DNA of 64,000 nucleotides from Mastigocoleus testarum BC008 (GTDB taxonomy: Bacteria; Cyanobacteriota; Cyanobacteriia; Cyanobacteriales; Nostocaceae): positions 95,528 through 159,527 of the forward strand of contig NZ_LMTZ01000045.1 in assembly GCF_001456025.1 (NCBI RefSeq), given 5' to 3'. A program made the translations under genes and the position numbers. Shown here piece by piece: positions 9,291-18,983 of the stretch (position 1 is its first letter; every line of letters begins with the position of its first letter). The notes beneath the pieces were generated by a model, which made no database searches, had not been told where the DNA came from, and saw only the letters and a list, made by a program, of their open reading frames with translations.

Positions 9291-11849
9291 ATGCAGCAGA
9301 ACCAATGGTTCTCCTTGACAGAGGCAATTTGCAAACCTCTGGTAGTGACCCCTGATACACCTGTAGTCGAGGTTATCGGTTTGATGAGTCAGGGGTGGGT
9401 TGGAAATTGCCGACTAGATAATTATGATTCCCCTTCAGATGAAAATTTGGTTATCCAAGAAAATACTAGCGATTGTGTTTTAATCATCGATGATAGACAG
9501 TTAGTTGGTATTTTCACAGAACGAGATGTAGTGCAACTAATTGCTGCTGGGAGAAACTTAAAGGGAATAACTATTGCAGAAGTGATGAGCCGAGAACTGG
9601 TTGTTCTTAAAACTAATGATACTAATCAAGATATTTTTGCCGCCAGAAATTTAATGCGTCAACATGGCATTCGTCATCTACCCATTATGGACGAGTGTGA
9701 TCGAGTCTTGGGAACTATCTCCTCTGAAGGAATACGACGGGCGCTGCGTCCTACCCAATGGCTAAGATTTTGCAGAGTTCGTGAAGTGATGAATGTCCAA
9801 GTAGTACATGCACTTCCAACAGTCTCCGTGTTAGATGCAATTAAATTAATGATTTATCATCATGTTAGTTGCATTGTCATTGTACAGGAAGTAAGGGGAA
9901 ATAGAAAATATAGTAATTCTGGGGTTTCTAACTTACTCCCGATTGGAATTATTACTGAGCGCGATATTCTACAATTCCAGAGATTAGAGTTAAATTTAGA
10001 ATCTACCCAAGTAGAAGCGGTGATGAGTGCGCCCCTTTTTCTTGTAAGTCCAGAAGATTCTCTATGGGTGGTACAGTCCTTAATGCAGCAGCACCGAGTG
10101 CGAAGGTTAGTAGTTGCTAACTCCGAAAAAGAGCTAGTGGGAATTATTACACAAACTAGTTTGCTACAAGCACTAGACCCAACTGAAATGTATGGAATTT
10201 TAGAATTATTGCAGCAAAGGGTGGGGGAGCTAGAAACAGAAAGAAAAGAGCTTTCGCAAAGTTACACTACCCAATCTCAACTTTATCGAGAAACACAAAA
10301 AGCATTAGAAGAACGTCAGCAAGCAGAAAAAGCACTTCAGCAAGAAAAAAATTTAATATCTGCGATTTTAGACGTTGCTGCGGCTTTAATTGTTGTACTC
10401 GACCGAGAAGGTAACATAATCCACTTTAACCAAACCTGTGAAACAATCACGGGTTACAGTTTTGCAGAAATTAGAAATAAGCAGGTATGGGATTTCATAC
10501 CTCTAGAAGAAATAGAAACTACTAGAGAAGTTTTTGAAGAGCTTAAAAGAGGTGAATTTCCCAATCAAAACGAAAATAATTGGCTCGCAAAGGACGGTAG
10601 TCGCCATCTTATTTCTTGGTCAAATACTTGTTTGATTGATGATAATGGCTCAGTAAAATATGTTATTGCCACTGGAATTGATATTACTGAAAAAAAGCAA
10701 CTCGAACTACAGTTTCTCCGCACACAACGTTTGGAAAGTATTGGTACTTTAGCAGGTGGTATCGCCCATGATTTGAATAATATTCTCACACCAGTTTTAG
10801 CAATTGCCCAACTTTTACCACTCAAACTACCCAAAACTGACAATCAAACTCAGTATTTATTTGAAATGCTGCAAAATAGTGCTAGAAGGGGAGCAAATTT
10901 AGTTAAGCAAGTATTGTCATTTGCACGCGGTGTGGAAGGCGATCGCACAACATTGCAAATTAAGCACATAATTTCTGAAATTAGAGAATTTGTTTGTAAC
11001 ACCTTCCCTAAATCCATTGAGATTGAAGTGAGTATAGCCAGGGATTTACGCCCTATTTATGCTGATGGGACACAGTTACATCAGGTATTCATGAATCTTT
11101 GTGTTAATGCCCGCGATGCCATGCCCAATGGCGGTAAATTAATTATCGGTGCGAAAAATATCGAACTAGATCGAAACCATGCGGCTATAAGTGCAAATAG
11201 CAATTTGGGAGATCATGTTGTAGTTACAGTTTCCGATACAGGGATAGGAATTCCTCCAAAAACTTTAGAAAGAATTTTTGAGCCGTTTTTCACCACCAAA
11301 GAACAAGGTAAGGGTACAGGATTAGGACTTTCAACCGCACTTGGTATCATCAAAAGTCACGGTGGTTTCATCAATGTATATAGTGAAGTGGGAAAAGGGA
11401 CTCAATTCACAGTTTATTTACCAGCAGTACACACAGTAGAAACCACACAAAATCGCCAAGAAGAAGCATCAATCGGAGGGGGAGAATTAATTCTTGTTGT
11501 AGATGACGAAGCAATAATTAGGCAAATCAGCAAAACATCCCTGGAAGAATATAATTATCAAGTACTTACAGCCAGTAACGGAATTGAAGCGATCGCACTT
11601 TATGCCCAATATAAAGATGATATTAGTGTGGTTGTAATGGATATGATGATGCCTTCAATGGATGGTTTGACTGCGATCTATACCTTGCAGCAAATCAATC
11701 GCGAAGTAAAGGTTATTGCTGTTAGTGGACTACCCTCAAGTGAAAAAATAGCTACAGCAAATCAGGCTGGAGTTAAAGCATTTTTAGCTAAACCCTACAC
11801 TAGCCAAGAACTGTTGAGGAATTTACACTTGGTAATTCATAATCCGTAA
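9291..11849 (+). CDS. CBS-PAS hybrid sensor histidine kinase with receiver domain
   Basis: An 852-aa protein. Domain order: two CBS pairs (about residues 10-145 and 155-300; note repeated GIFTERDVVQLIAAG and GIITERDILQFQ), a coiled coil (about 310-350), PAS (about 355-480), HisKA with GGIAHDLNNIL (His near 493), HATPase (NLCVNARDAMPNGG, DTGIGIPP, GKGTGLGLS) and a C-terminal REC domain (LVVDDEA, phospho-acceptor Asp near 783 in VVVMDMMMP). CBS pairs usually bind adenosine nucleotides, so the kinase may sense energy state together with a PAS ligand; that is inference. The terminal receiver implies an intramolecular phosphorelay. It is transcribed divergently from the U32 gene and followed by its own truncated duplicate. 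Confidence 0.92.
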   Translation: MQQNQWFSLTEAICKPLVVTPDTPVVEVIGLMSQGWVGNCRLDNYDSPSDENLVIQENTSDCVLIIDDRQLVGIFTERDVVQLIAAGRNLKGITIAEVMSRELVVLKTNDTNQDIFAARNLMRQHGIRHLPIMDECDRVLGTISSEGIRRALRPTQWLRFCRVREVMNVQVVHALPTVSVLDAIKLMIYHHVSCIVIVQEVRGNRKYSNSGVSNLLPIGIITERDILQFQRLELNLESTQVEAVMSAPLFLVSPEDSLWVVQSLMQQHRVRRLVVANSEKELVGIITQTSLLQALDPTEMYGILELLQQRVGELETERKELSQSYTTQSQLYRETQKALEERQQAEKALQQEKNLISAILDVAAALIVVLDREGNIIHFNQTCETITGYSFAEIRNKQVWDFIPLEEIETTREVFEELKRGEFPNQNENNWLAKDGSRHLISWSNTCLIDDNGSVKYVIATGIDITEKKQLELQFLRTQRLESIGTLAGGIAHDLNNILTPVLAIAQLLPLKLPKTDNQTQYLFEMLQNSARRGANLVKQVLSFARGVEGDRTTLQIKHIISEIREFVCNTFPKSIEIEVSIARDLRPIYADGTQLHQVFMNLCVNARDAMPNGGKLIIGAKNIELDRNHAAISANSNLGDHVVVTVSDTGIGIPPKTLERIFEPFFTTKEQGKGTGLGLSTALGIIKSHGGFINVYSEVGKGTQFTVYLPAVHTVETTQNRQEEASIGGGELILVVDDEAIIRQISKTSLEEYNYQVLTASNGIEAIALYAQYKDDISVVVMDMMMPSMDGLTAIYTLQQINREVKVIAVSGLPSSEKIATANQAGVKAFLAKPYTSQELLRNLHLVIHNP

Positions 11850-11892
11850 TTTTCCCAATCAAAGATATCAAAAAGCCTCAAGCCTAAATCCA

Positions 11893-12069
11893 AAAAAATA
11901 TTTGCGATCGCCCAAATTTACTATTTCCCCATCTGAAATTAAATTGTAAGGCATGGGACAAGTTTGAGCGCACTCACCACGGTTTTCAGAACGTCCCCCC
12001 AAAGCTTCCCTAGTCAAACGCTGACCGGAATATGCAACGCATAAAGCACCATGAACGAATACTTCTAAT
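11893..12069 (-). pseudogene. Relic fragment of the U32 gene
   Basis: This stretch aligns without gaps to 8373-8549 inside the U32 gene (constant offset 3520). It matches codons for about residues 181-239, including the NRGECAQ motif. The frame is still open, but residues differ at conserved sites (QCLTSEA reads QRLTREA; CAQACRMPY reads CAQTCPMPY). It starts 44 bp after the kinase stop and is followed by a copy of the kinase promoter region. It is therefore the left remnant of a tandem duplication that spanned the end of the U32 gene and the kinase gene. Confidence 0.9.
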
Positions 12070-12194
12070 GCATGAATTGGTATAAAAGCCTAAAAAATGG
12101 GCAATCAGGAAGATTACACAAGCCTTTAATTTGTTGTATCCTAGAATATTAGAGATTAATTTTTCTTGCCTCAACACCTCTAATAATAAGGTCT

Positions 12195-13658
12195 ATGTCC
12201 GTAAACCAATGGTTCTCCTTGGAAAAGGCAATTGAGCGTGAACCTTTGATTGTTACCCCTGACATAACCATAGTTGAAGTTATTGGTTTGATGAGTCAGG
12301 GGTGGGTGAGAAATTGCCCCCTGGATAATGATAATTCCACAGATGATAACTTTCCTGTTCGGAAACATTCCAGCAGTTGTGCTGTAGTAGTTCATGATGG
12401 ACTATTAGTTGGTATTTTCACCGAGCGAGATGTGGTGCGGCTGATTGCTGCTGGTAGAACACTACAGGGAATAACTATTGCAGAAGTAATGAGCCGAGAA
12501 CTTGTTACTCTGAAAACCGATCGTACCAATCAAGATATTTTTGCTGCCAGAAATTTAATGCATCAACATGGCATTCGTCACCTACCGATTATGGACGAGT
12601 GCGATCAACTTTTGGGAATCATCTCCTCTGAAGGAATACGACGACAGATACGTCCGACCCAATGGCTGAGATTTTGTAAAGTTGCTGAAGTGATGAATTC
12701 CCAAGTCGTTCATGCACCTTTAACGGTGTCTTTAATGAATGTCATTAAATTAATGGCTAATCATCATGTTAGTTGTGTGGTACTCGTACAGAAAGTAAAG
12801 GAAAGGGTACAAAAGTTAACAGGAAATGAGGAATCTAGTGATACTGAGGCTTGTGCTTTACTCCCAATTGGAATTATTACTGAGCGTGATATCCTGCAAT
12901 TTCAGAGATTGGAGTTAAATTTAGAATTTATCCAAGCACAAGCGGTGATGAGTGCACCACTTTTTCTGATCAATCCGGAGGATTCTCTTTGGGCTGTACA
13001 GTCTTTAATGGACTACCACAAAGTACGCCGGTTAGTAGTTGCTAGTTCGCAAGCAGAACTGAGGGGAATTATTACACAAACTAGTTTACTACAAGCACTT
13101 GATCCAACTGAAATGTATGAGGTTTTAGAATTACTAGAACAAAAAGTAGAGGAACTAGAAACAGAAAAAAGAAAGCTTTCAGAAAGTTACACAACCCAAT
13201 CTCAGCTTTATCAGCAGACACAAAAAGCATTAGAAGAAAGTCACAAGGTAGAAAAATCACTCCGAAAAGAAAACAATTTAATATCTACAATTTTAGATGT
13301 TGCTGCAGCTTTAATTGTTGTACTTGATAAGGAAGGAAAAATTCTCAGCTTTAACCAAGCCTGTGAAATAGCCATAGGTTATAGTTTTGAAGAAGTTGAA
13401 AGTAAACAGGTGTGGGATTTAATCGTTCCAGAAGAAATAGAAACTACTATAGAAGTTTTTGAGCAGCTGCAAAGAGGTGAATTTCCTATTCAATACGACA
13501 ACCATTGGATCGCGAAAGATGGAAGTCTCCGTCTGATTACTTGGTCAAACACTTGTTTGATTGATAATGATGGTTCGGTAAATTATATTATTGCAACTGG
13601 AATTGATATTACTAGAGAAAGCAAATTGAGACTCAGTTCCTGCGCACCCAATATTTAG
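12195..13658 (+). pseudogene. Truncated duplicate of the CBS-PAS kinase (CBS-PAS only)
   Basis: The 487-aa frame is closely similar to the upstream kinase from its first residues (NQWFSL, VEVIGLMSQGWV) through both CBS pairs and the PAS domain to GTGIDIT-like ATGIDIT near the end. After that a one-base deletion relative to the parent shifts the frame. The parental FLRTQRLES is still encoded in another frame (FLRTQYLES, about 13635-13660) but the protein ends SKLRLSSCAPNI. HisKA, HATPase and REC are absent from the following DNA. The upstream region (12105-12194) is homologous to 9202-9290, so it could still be expressed as a kinase-less CBS-PAS protein. I cannot tell whether that product is functional or simply decaying. 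Confidence 0.85.
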
Positions 13659-14063
13659 AAAGCTAGATAAAGGTACAAAAACAATAAAAATCGTTAAGAT
13701 ATTCTTTGACTGCTAAGTGCTGAAAACCCTACTGCAGGGGAATAACTCTCCACTTCTCCTTAATCCAGCTTTTATCATTTGGCACAGAATTAGCAAAATA
13801 TAAGTAATACTTGTAGTACATGATCATAAAAAATCGATTTCAAAACTTCAGTCAGCCTAGGTTTTAAGAAGCTGCACCGCGAATAGTTTATTTCTGCTGG
13901 AATTTTTTTTGAATTCAAAAAAATTATATTGAAAACCTTGTTCACAGTTAGCAATACTCACACTGAACATGAGGTTTATCGCCAAGCTTCATAAAACTAA
14001 GCCACTAAATAGAAAAGTTGGCTGGGAAAACTTTTCTGTTCCAGGAGAAGGAGAAGCGAACCT
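13659..14063. other. Intergenic region, no gene seen
   Basis: Similarity to the parental kinase gene stops near 13661. The rest is AT-rich with no ORF of note. An AGGAGAAGGAG ribosome-binding sequence at its end (about 14042-14052) serves the next gene. Confidence 0.5.
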
Positions 14064-15704
14064 ATGGAAACAACAAACTCTATTGGAACCTATTTAATTG
14101 AAAAACTTTATCAAAATGGAGCACATCACGTTTTTGGTGTACCTGGTGATTTTGTCCTAGGATTTAACAAACTTTTAGAAGATAGCCAGATCGAATTTAT
14201 TAATACCTGTGACGAACAGGGAGCCGGTTTTGCAGCAGATGCATACGCTCGCTTAAAAGGATTAGGTGCTGTTTGCATTACCTATAGTGTTGGTGGATTA
14301 AAGATTGCAAACACCACAGCGCAAGCATTTGCAGAAAAATCTCCAGTTGTGGTTATTAGTGGTTCACCCGGTACAAATGAACGTATAAAAAATCCCTTAC
14401 TACATCATAAAATCCGTAATTTTGATACGCAGTACAACATTTTCAAAGAACTCACCGTTGCTTCAACAGTACTGGATAACCCCAAGACAGCTTTTGAAGA
14501 AATTGATCGCGTGCTTGCTGCAGCCAAAAGGTATAAACGCCCAGTTTACATCGAAATCCCCCGGGATATGGTCAATAAACCGGGAAATATAGACTATTCT
14601 TTGGATCTGCAGCCACAAGTTAGTAACCCTGAAGCTTTAGCAGAAGTCTTGAGAGAAGCTGCAAACAAAATCAACGCAGCCAAACAACCCGTAATTCTTG
14701 CTGGTGTGGAAATGCATCGATTTGGATTGCAGGAAGAATTACTCAAGCTAGTCGAAAAAACAAATATCCCGATCGCAGAAACCCTGTTAGGAAAATCAAC
14801 AATTAGCGAGATGCACCCCAATTATATTGGTATCTATGAAGGTGCAATGGGGAATAAGTTTACACGTGAATATGTCGAATCCAGCGATTGTTTGATTATG
14901 CTGGGTACCTTTTTATCTGATGTTAACTTGGGTATCTTTACTGCTAATCTCGAACCTAAATATTCAATCTACGTAACGAGCGAGAAAACATCTGTCGGTT
15001 TTCATAGTTATGATGAAGTTTATCTTAAGGACTTTGTTCTCGGGTCACTCAAAGCAAATATCCATCCTCGAGAACTCAATGTTCCTAATGACTTTAAGCC
15101 TCCAAGAGATTTCTCAGTCATCAGTGGTAAACCAATAACAATCGCCAGATTATTCGAGTGCTTAAACTCTTTCTTAAGCAAAGATACTATCGTAATAGCC
15201 GATGTTGGGGATGCATTGTTTGCAGGTTCGGAGTTATTTGTCTACGATAAAACTCGATTTTTATCACCTGCTTATTATGCTTCTTTAGGATTTGCTGTTC
15301 CTGCTAGCATCGGAGCTCAGTTTGCTAATTCTAGTGTTCGTCCGTTAGTGCTAGTCGGTGATGGAGCATTTCAAATGACGGGAATGGAATTATCAACTAT
15401 TGTTCGTTATGGATTAAATCCGATTGTAATTGTTCTAAATAACGGTGGTTACGGTACAGAGCGTCCAATATTAGACGGTGCATTCAATGATATTTTGCTG
15501 TGGAAATACAGTCGAATTCCAGAGGTATTAGGTGCAGGTCTAGGATTTGACATTCAAACTGAGGATGAACTAGAAACAGCCCTACTGCAAAGTCAAACAC
15601 ACTCTGAAAGTTTCTGCATTTTAGATATTCATTTAGATCCAGAAGATACATCACCCGCTCTCAAGCGATTAAGCCGCGCATTAGGAGAACGCGTACAAAA
15701 TTAA
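14064..15704 (+). CDS. Thiamine-diphosphate 2-oxoacid decarboxylase (pyruvate/indolepyruvate decarboxylase family)
   Basis: A 546-aa protein, the usual family length. Seen: the catalytic Glu in CDEQGAGFAADAYAR (near residue 51), the HH pair in LLHHKIRNFD (near 114-115) that marks non-oxidative pyruvate-type decarboxylases, and the ThDP/Mg motif GDGAFQMTG (432-434 for GDG) ending at NNGGYGTER (Asn near 459). It should decarboxylate a 2-oxoacid to an aldehyde; pyruvate, indolepyruvate and branched-chain acids are all possible and sequence reading does not decide. A strong AGGAGAAGGAG site precedes the ATG. It is a single gene with a hairpin after it. No alcohol dehydrogenase gene is adjacent. 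Confidence 0.88.
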   Translation: METTNSIGTYLIEKLYQNGAHHVFGVPGDFVLGFNKLLEDSQIEFINTCDEQGAGFAADAYARLKGLGAVCITYSVGGLKIANTTAQAFAEKSPVVVISGSPGTNERIKNPLLHHKIRNFDTQYNIFKELTVASTVLDNPKTAFEEIDRVLAAAKRYKRPVYIEIPRDMVNKPGNIDYSLDLQPQVSNPEALAEVLREAANKINAAKQPVILAGVEMHRFGLQEELLKLVEKTNIPIAETLLGKSTISEMHPNYIGIYEGAMGNKFTREYVESSDCLIMLGTFLSDVNLGIFTANLEPKYSIYVTSEKTSVGFHSYDEVYLKDFVLGSLKANIHPRELNVPNDFKPPRDFSVISGKPITIARLFECLNSFLSKDTIVIADVGDALFAGSELFVYDKTRFLSPAYYASLGFAVPASIGAQFANSSVRPLVLVGDGAFQMTGMELSTIVRYGLNPIVIVLNNGGYGTERPILDGAFNDILLWKYSRIPEVLGAGLGFDIQTEDELETALLQSQTHSESFCILDIHLDPEDTSPALKRLSRALGERVQN

Positions 15705-15735
15705 TCTCCCATCACAACATAATATATTTTCTGTA

Positions 15736-15757
15736 GGGGCGCACCGACGTGCGCCCT
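15736..15757 (+). terminator. GC-rich hairpin after the decarboxylase gene
   Basis: GGGCGCAC and GTGCGCCC form an 8-bp stem with the CGAC loop 30 bp after the stop codon. No T-run follows (CTATCAGTAG), so it is either a weak bidirectional terminator between convergent genes or a dispersed palindrome. Confidence 0.5.
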
Positions 15758-15806
15758 ATCAGTAGTCTATTTTGTACATAACTTCACACGACATCATTTC
15801 TTCGAA

Positions 15807-16394
15807 TTATTTTCTCGAATTTCTTCCCCACTTCTTATTGTGAATAAACTGTGTTACTCGCCAATACAGCAAATAAACCAACAACATTAAATCTAATATC
15901 AATTCAAATACAGCAAATTCTCTACCATAGTATCGGGGGTCCCAATAGCTGATTGGACTATTAAAACGAATGCTCCACTCAAATGGAAAAAATAATAATG
16001 GTCCATCATCAGCATGAGTAAAAATATCTACAGTGGTATGAAATAGACAAGCTAGTAAAAACCAAAAAAACCACCTTTCCCAGCTACCAATATGTTTTCT
16101 CTTGGGAAATGCGATCGCCAAACCTGATAAGAGCAAAATAGGCGAGTGCAACAAATTACAAAGCCCTAACCATAAAGGATGATGAAAATACAATTCGTCA
16201 AACATCAAACGAAAAGTATCGCCCATACTCCAACCTAGAATTAAGTGGTAATAAATAATGCCACCAATCGATAACATCCACAATGCAATATCAGGAGCAA
16301 CCGAACCCAGTAAAAAAGCAGATTTGACAATCGGAACTCGCTTTAAAACCTTATCTAATCCGGCTGTCATCAGAAAATGAGAAGGAGTATTCAT
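15807..16394 (-). CDS. Conserved membrane protein, metal-dependent hydrolase-like (DUF457/YdjM type)
   Basis: A 195-aa protein from the ATG at 16394 (MNTPSHFLMTAGL). An upstream TTG at 16409 is in frame but less likely. The N-terminal NTPSHFLMTA and LGSVAPDIA resemble the TxxHxxxG and GxxxPDxD motifs of YdjM/DUF457 membrane hydrolases, and a later HTTVDIFTHADDGPLLFFP adds more His/Asp residues. Four or five hydrophobic segments are visible. Function is not known. It is convergent with the decarboxylase gene. Confidence 0.7.
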   Translation of the reverse strand: MNTPSHFLMTAGLDKVLKRVPIVKSAFLLGSVAPDIALWMLSIGGIIYYHLILGWSMGDTFRLMFDELYFHHPLWLGLCNLLHSPILLLSGLAIAFPKRKHIGSWERWFFWFLLACLFHTTVDIFTHADDGPLLFFPFEWSIRFNSPISYWDPRYYGREFAVFELILDLMLLVYLLYWRVTQFIHNKKWGRNSRK

Positions 16395-16471
16395 GCTTTT
16401 TACTAGCAACTAAAAATACTTGTTCTTCACTTAGAATACGCGAAAATAATTAATTTTGAACACGATATCTT

Positions 16472-16568
16472 CCTCCCCTTGGGGAGGTTAGGAGGGGGTC
16501 ACTTGGGGAGGTTAGGAGGGGGTCACTTGGGGAGGTTAGGAGGGGGTCACTTGGGGAGGTTAAGAGGA
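16472..16568. repeat. 24-bp tandem repeat with terminal hairpin
   Basis: The unit CTTGGGGAGGTTAGGAGGGG plus GTCA starts at 16478, 16502, 16526 and 16550 (period 24, the last copy partial). The first copy also forms CCTCCCC-TT-GGGGAGG (16472-16487). A diverged single copy is at 6296-6348. Strong G-runs on one strand could slow replication or fold as quadruplex; this is inference. Confidence 0.85.
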
Positions 16569-16635
16569 TGTTAAGAAACTTAGGACGGTGTCATTTACCA
16601 AAGTTTTCACCACAAACAAAGCGAATAAAACTGCA

Positions 16636-17958
16636 CTAACCCAAAGAAATACCACTCAATTCCTGAAACAAACTAGTTGCATAAGAATCAGTCATTCCGG
16701 AAATATAATCCGTAATTTTTAGAATTTTGCTATAGGTATCTTCATCACTATTAGATCGATATTCTTCCGGAAGCAGGTAAGAAATTAACTTTCCTTTCTC
16801 ACTATTTGTGAGAGCTGCATTGACAAACTTCGCAAATAATTTACCTAAAATTTCGTACCCAGCAATACGAATCCTTAAAACATCTCGATGCTGGAAAACT
16901 TTGCTAGCGATCGTTTTGCGAATTTCTTCCATATTTTGTGCGTAACTTCCCAAAGATAATAAATCTCGATCAAACTCTCCGGAAAGGATTTTTGGTTCGT
17001 AATCTAGGAAAATTTCTGCAGCTTTAGTGACAAGCTTATTAATGGATTCAGCCCGTAGATGCTTAATAATTTCTGCTTCCTCTTTATTCTTTAAGTTAAG
17101 ACCTGCAATATCTTGAAGTAAATTTCGGGCTTCATGAAAGGAAAGATAACCCATGCGGAAAGCATCTTCAATATCAACAATCGAATAACAGATATCATCA
17201 GCAGCTTCCACCAGAAATGCAAGAGGATGTCGCGACCACCAAGCAACACTATCATTACGACGAATTAATCCAACAGTTTCAGCCACTTGAGTAAATAAAT
17301 CTTTTTCAGCTTGAAAGAAACTATATTTTTTAACACTGCTACCAGAATAACCATTAAGTATATGTTCGGGAATAAAAGATTCTCTGGGATATTTTGTAAA
17401 AGCCGCTAAAGTTGGACAGGTAAGCTGCATTCCCCCTAAACGTGGCGACATTTCTAATTTTGCGATTGTTCGAAAACCTTGAGCGTTTCCTTCAAATAAT
17501 TCAAAATCAGCCTTTTGCGAATCATTGAGCAACTTCTCAACTGAATTGTCATAATTCCCAAACCAAGACTCGAATCCAATTTGGATTGCATCTTCACCAG
17601 CATGACCGAAGGGTGGGTTACCAATATCATGGGCTAAACAAGCAGCAGAAATAATATCGCCAAAATCTGCAGCACTAAAACCATCTCGGTCGAGCTTGTG
17701 TCTGTTAACGATTTCGCAACCAACCATTCTCCCTAAAGAACGACCAACACAAGAAACTTCCAAACTATGGATTAGACGAGTGCGAACGTAATCGTTGGTG
17801 GAAAGAGAAAAAACTTGGGTTTTATCTTTAAGACGACGGAAGGGAAATGAAAAAACTAAGCGATCATAATCTTTCTGAAAACAGGTTCTATCCCAGTGGA
17901 TATCTTCTGACTCTGATTTTCCCAATCTTTGTGGAGTGAGAAGTTTTTTCCAATCCAT
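16636..17958 (-). CDS. dgt: Deoxyguanosinetriphosphate triphosphohydrolase
   Basis: A 440-aa HD-domain protein. Metal-binding residues are seen as H64 in TRLIHSLEVS, H110-D111 in CLAHDIGNPPFGHAGEDA, and Asp in EAADDICYSIVDIEDAF. This is the dGTPase order: it splits dGTP into deoxyguanosine and triphosphate and helps set the dNTP pool. The start ATG is at 17958, giving MDWKKLLTPQRLG, a usual family N-terminus. It is divergent from the secreted-protein gene at 18312. Confidence 0.92.
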   Translation of the reverse strand: MDWKKLLTPQRLGKSESEDIHWDRTCFQKDYDRLVFSFPFRRLKDKTQVFSLSTNDYVRTRLIHSLEVSCVGRSLGRMVGCEIVNRHKLDRDGFSAADFGDIISAACLAHDIGNPPFGHAGEDAIQIGFESWFGNYDNSVEKLLNDSQKADFELFEGNAQGFRTIAKLEMSPRLGGMQLTCPTLAAFTKYPRESFIPEHILNGYSGSSVKKYSFFQAEKDLFTQVAETVGLIRRNDSVAWWSRHPLAFLVEAADDICYSIVDIEDAFRMGYLSFHEARNLLQDIAGLNLKNKEEAEIIKHLRAESINKLVTKAAEIFLDYEPKILSGEFDRDLLSLGSYAQNMEEIRKTIASKVFQHRDVLRIRIAGYEILGKLFAKFVNAALTNSEKGKLISYLLPEEYRSNSDEDTYSKILKITDYISGMTDSYATSLFQELSGISLG

Positions 17959-18311
17959 AATTGATATTTTGTGTAGATATTACTCAGATAAATTTATTTA
18001 TCGAAATTAATTAGCAAAAATACATTGTTATTCTAGTGATTTTCTCAACTAGCAAACAAAAAATTATCCTGACATTACTCAACTCACTGTTGAAGAAAGA
18101 AAAACAACCAAATAAAGTATGTAGATTTGGACTATGCGATCGATAAGTGAAACTTCATACTGAAGCAAATTTGTATAAGGGAACAAAAAAACTGTGTGTA
18201 AATCTTATTTACCCCACAAGAATGAAAAATCATAAATCACCACTCGTATAAGAAACAATCTGCATCACTCCACGTCATCAAACACAACTGCTTGAAGAGG
18301 AAATCGAAGCT
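17959..18311. other. Divergent intergenic region
   Basis: This holds the promoters of dgt (minus) and the secreted protein (plus). An AGAGGA ribosome site is seen at about 18296-18301. No repeat, hairpin or small gene was recognised. Confidence 0.4.
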
Positions 18312-18983
18312 ATGGCTAGCTTTCGTCGTTGGAAAAATGGAACTGCTGCATTTCTTGCAATAGCAATCTCAACAGGGACAATAACTCCTTTATTTAGCTT
18401 GAATCGAGCAAACGCCCAAGTCATTTTCGGAGAACCAAGGAGAGTTTCAATCTCCGCTGGAGCAACTCTTCCTGTTACCTATGAAAAAGATAAAATTGTT
18501 GTTGCTCCTGATGAAACTCTGGATTTAACTTTAAAAGTAGCGAGTGATATTGTTGACAGGTCTGGTAATCTCTTAATTCCCAAAAATACTGAAATTAAAG
18601 GTGAATTGAGACCTGCAAGCGATCGAGACTCAGATAAAGGTTCTCAGTTTGTAGCTGAAGAGTTAATTTTTCCCAACGGAGATCGTCAATCCATTGACGC
18701 AGCTTCGGATGTAGTCACGAACATAGAAAAAATCAAAAAAGGTTCTGACTCAAGCAAAATATTGCAAGATGCAGCTATCGGTGCGGGTGCTGCTGCTGTC
18801 ATAGAATTGCTTACAGGTGACAGGGATATAGATATTTTAGGTCCAGTAGCTGGTGCTGGTGCTGGTGCTTTAGCAAGCGTTCTGTTACGAAAGAAAACAG
18901 TTGAAGTTGTTGTCATCAATCCCGAAAAAGATTTAGATGTCACCCTAGATTCGGATTTAGTAATTTCCTTGTCCCGTAATTAA
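18312..18983 (+). CDS. Secreted protein, paralogue of the C-terminal domain of the next SLH protein
   Basis: A 223-aa protein with an N-terminal signal peptide (basic MASFRRWKNG, hydrophobic stretch, cleavage probably near NRANAQ). The mature part has a beta-rich region (ATLPVTYEKDKIVVAPDE... LLIPKNTEIKGELRPA), then a Gly/Ala membrane-like or glycine-zipper stretch (IGAGAAAVIELL... AGAGAGALASVLL) and a final strand pair VEVVVINPEKDLDVTL. This closely matches residues about 240-413 of the protein at 19539, but lacks its SLH repeats. The GTEI-type strands recall the TrbI/VirB10 C-terminal fold, a weak resemblance only. Function unknown. It is followed by a clear terminator, so it is its own unit. 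Confidence 0.75.
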   Translation: MASFRRWKNGTAAFLAIAISTGTITPLFSLNRANAQVIFGEPRRVSISAGATLPVTYEKDKIVVAPDETLDLTLKVASDIVDRSGNLLIPKNTEIKGELRPASDRDSDKGSQFVAEELIFPNGDRQSIDAASDVVTNIEKIKKGSDSSKILQDAAIGAGAAAVIELLTGDRDIDILGPVAGAGAGALASVLLRKKTVEVVVINPEKDLDVTLDSDLVISLSRN

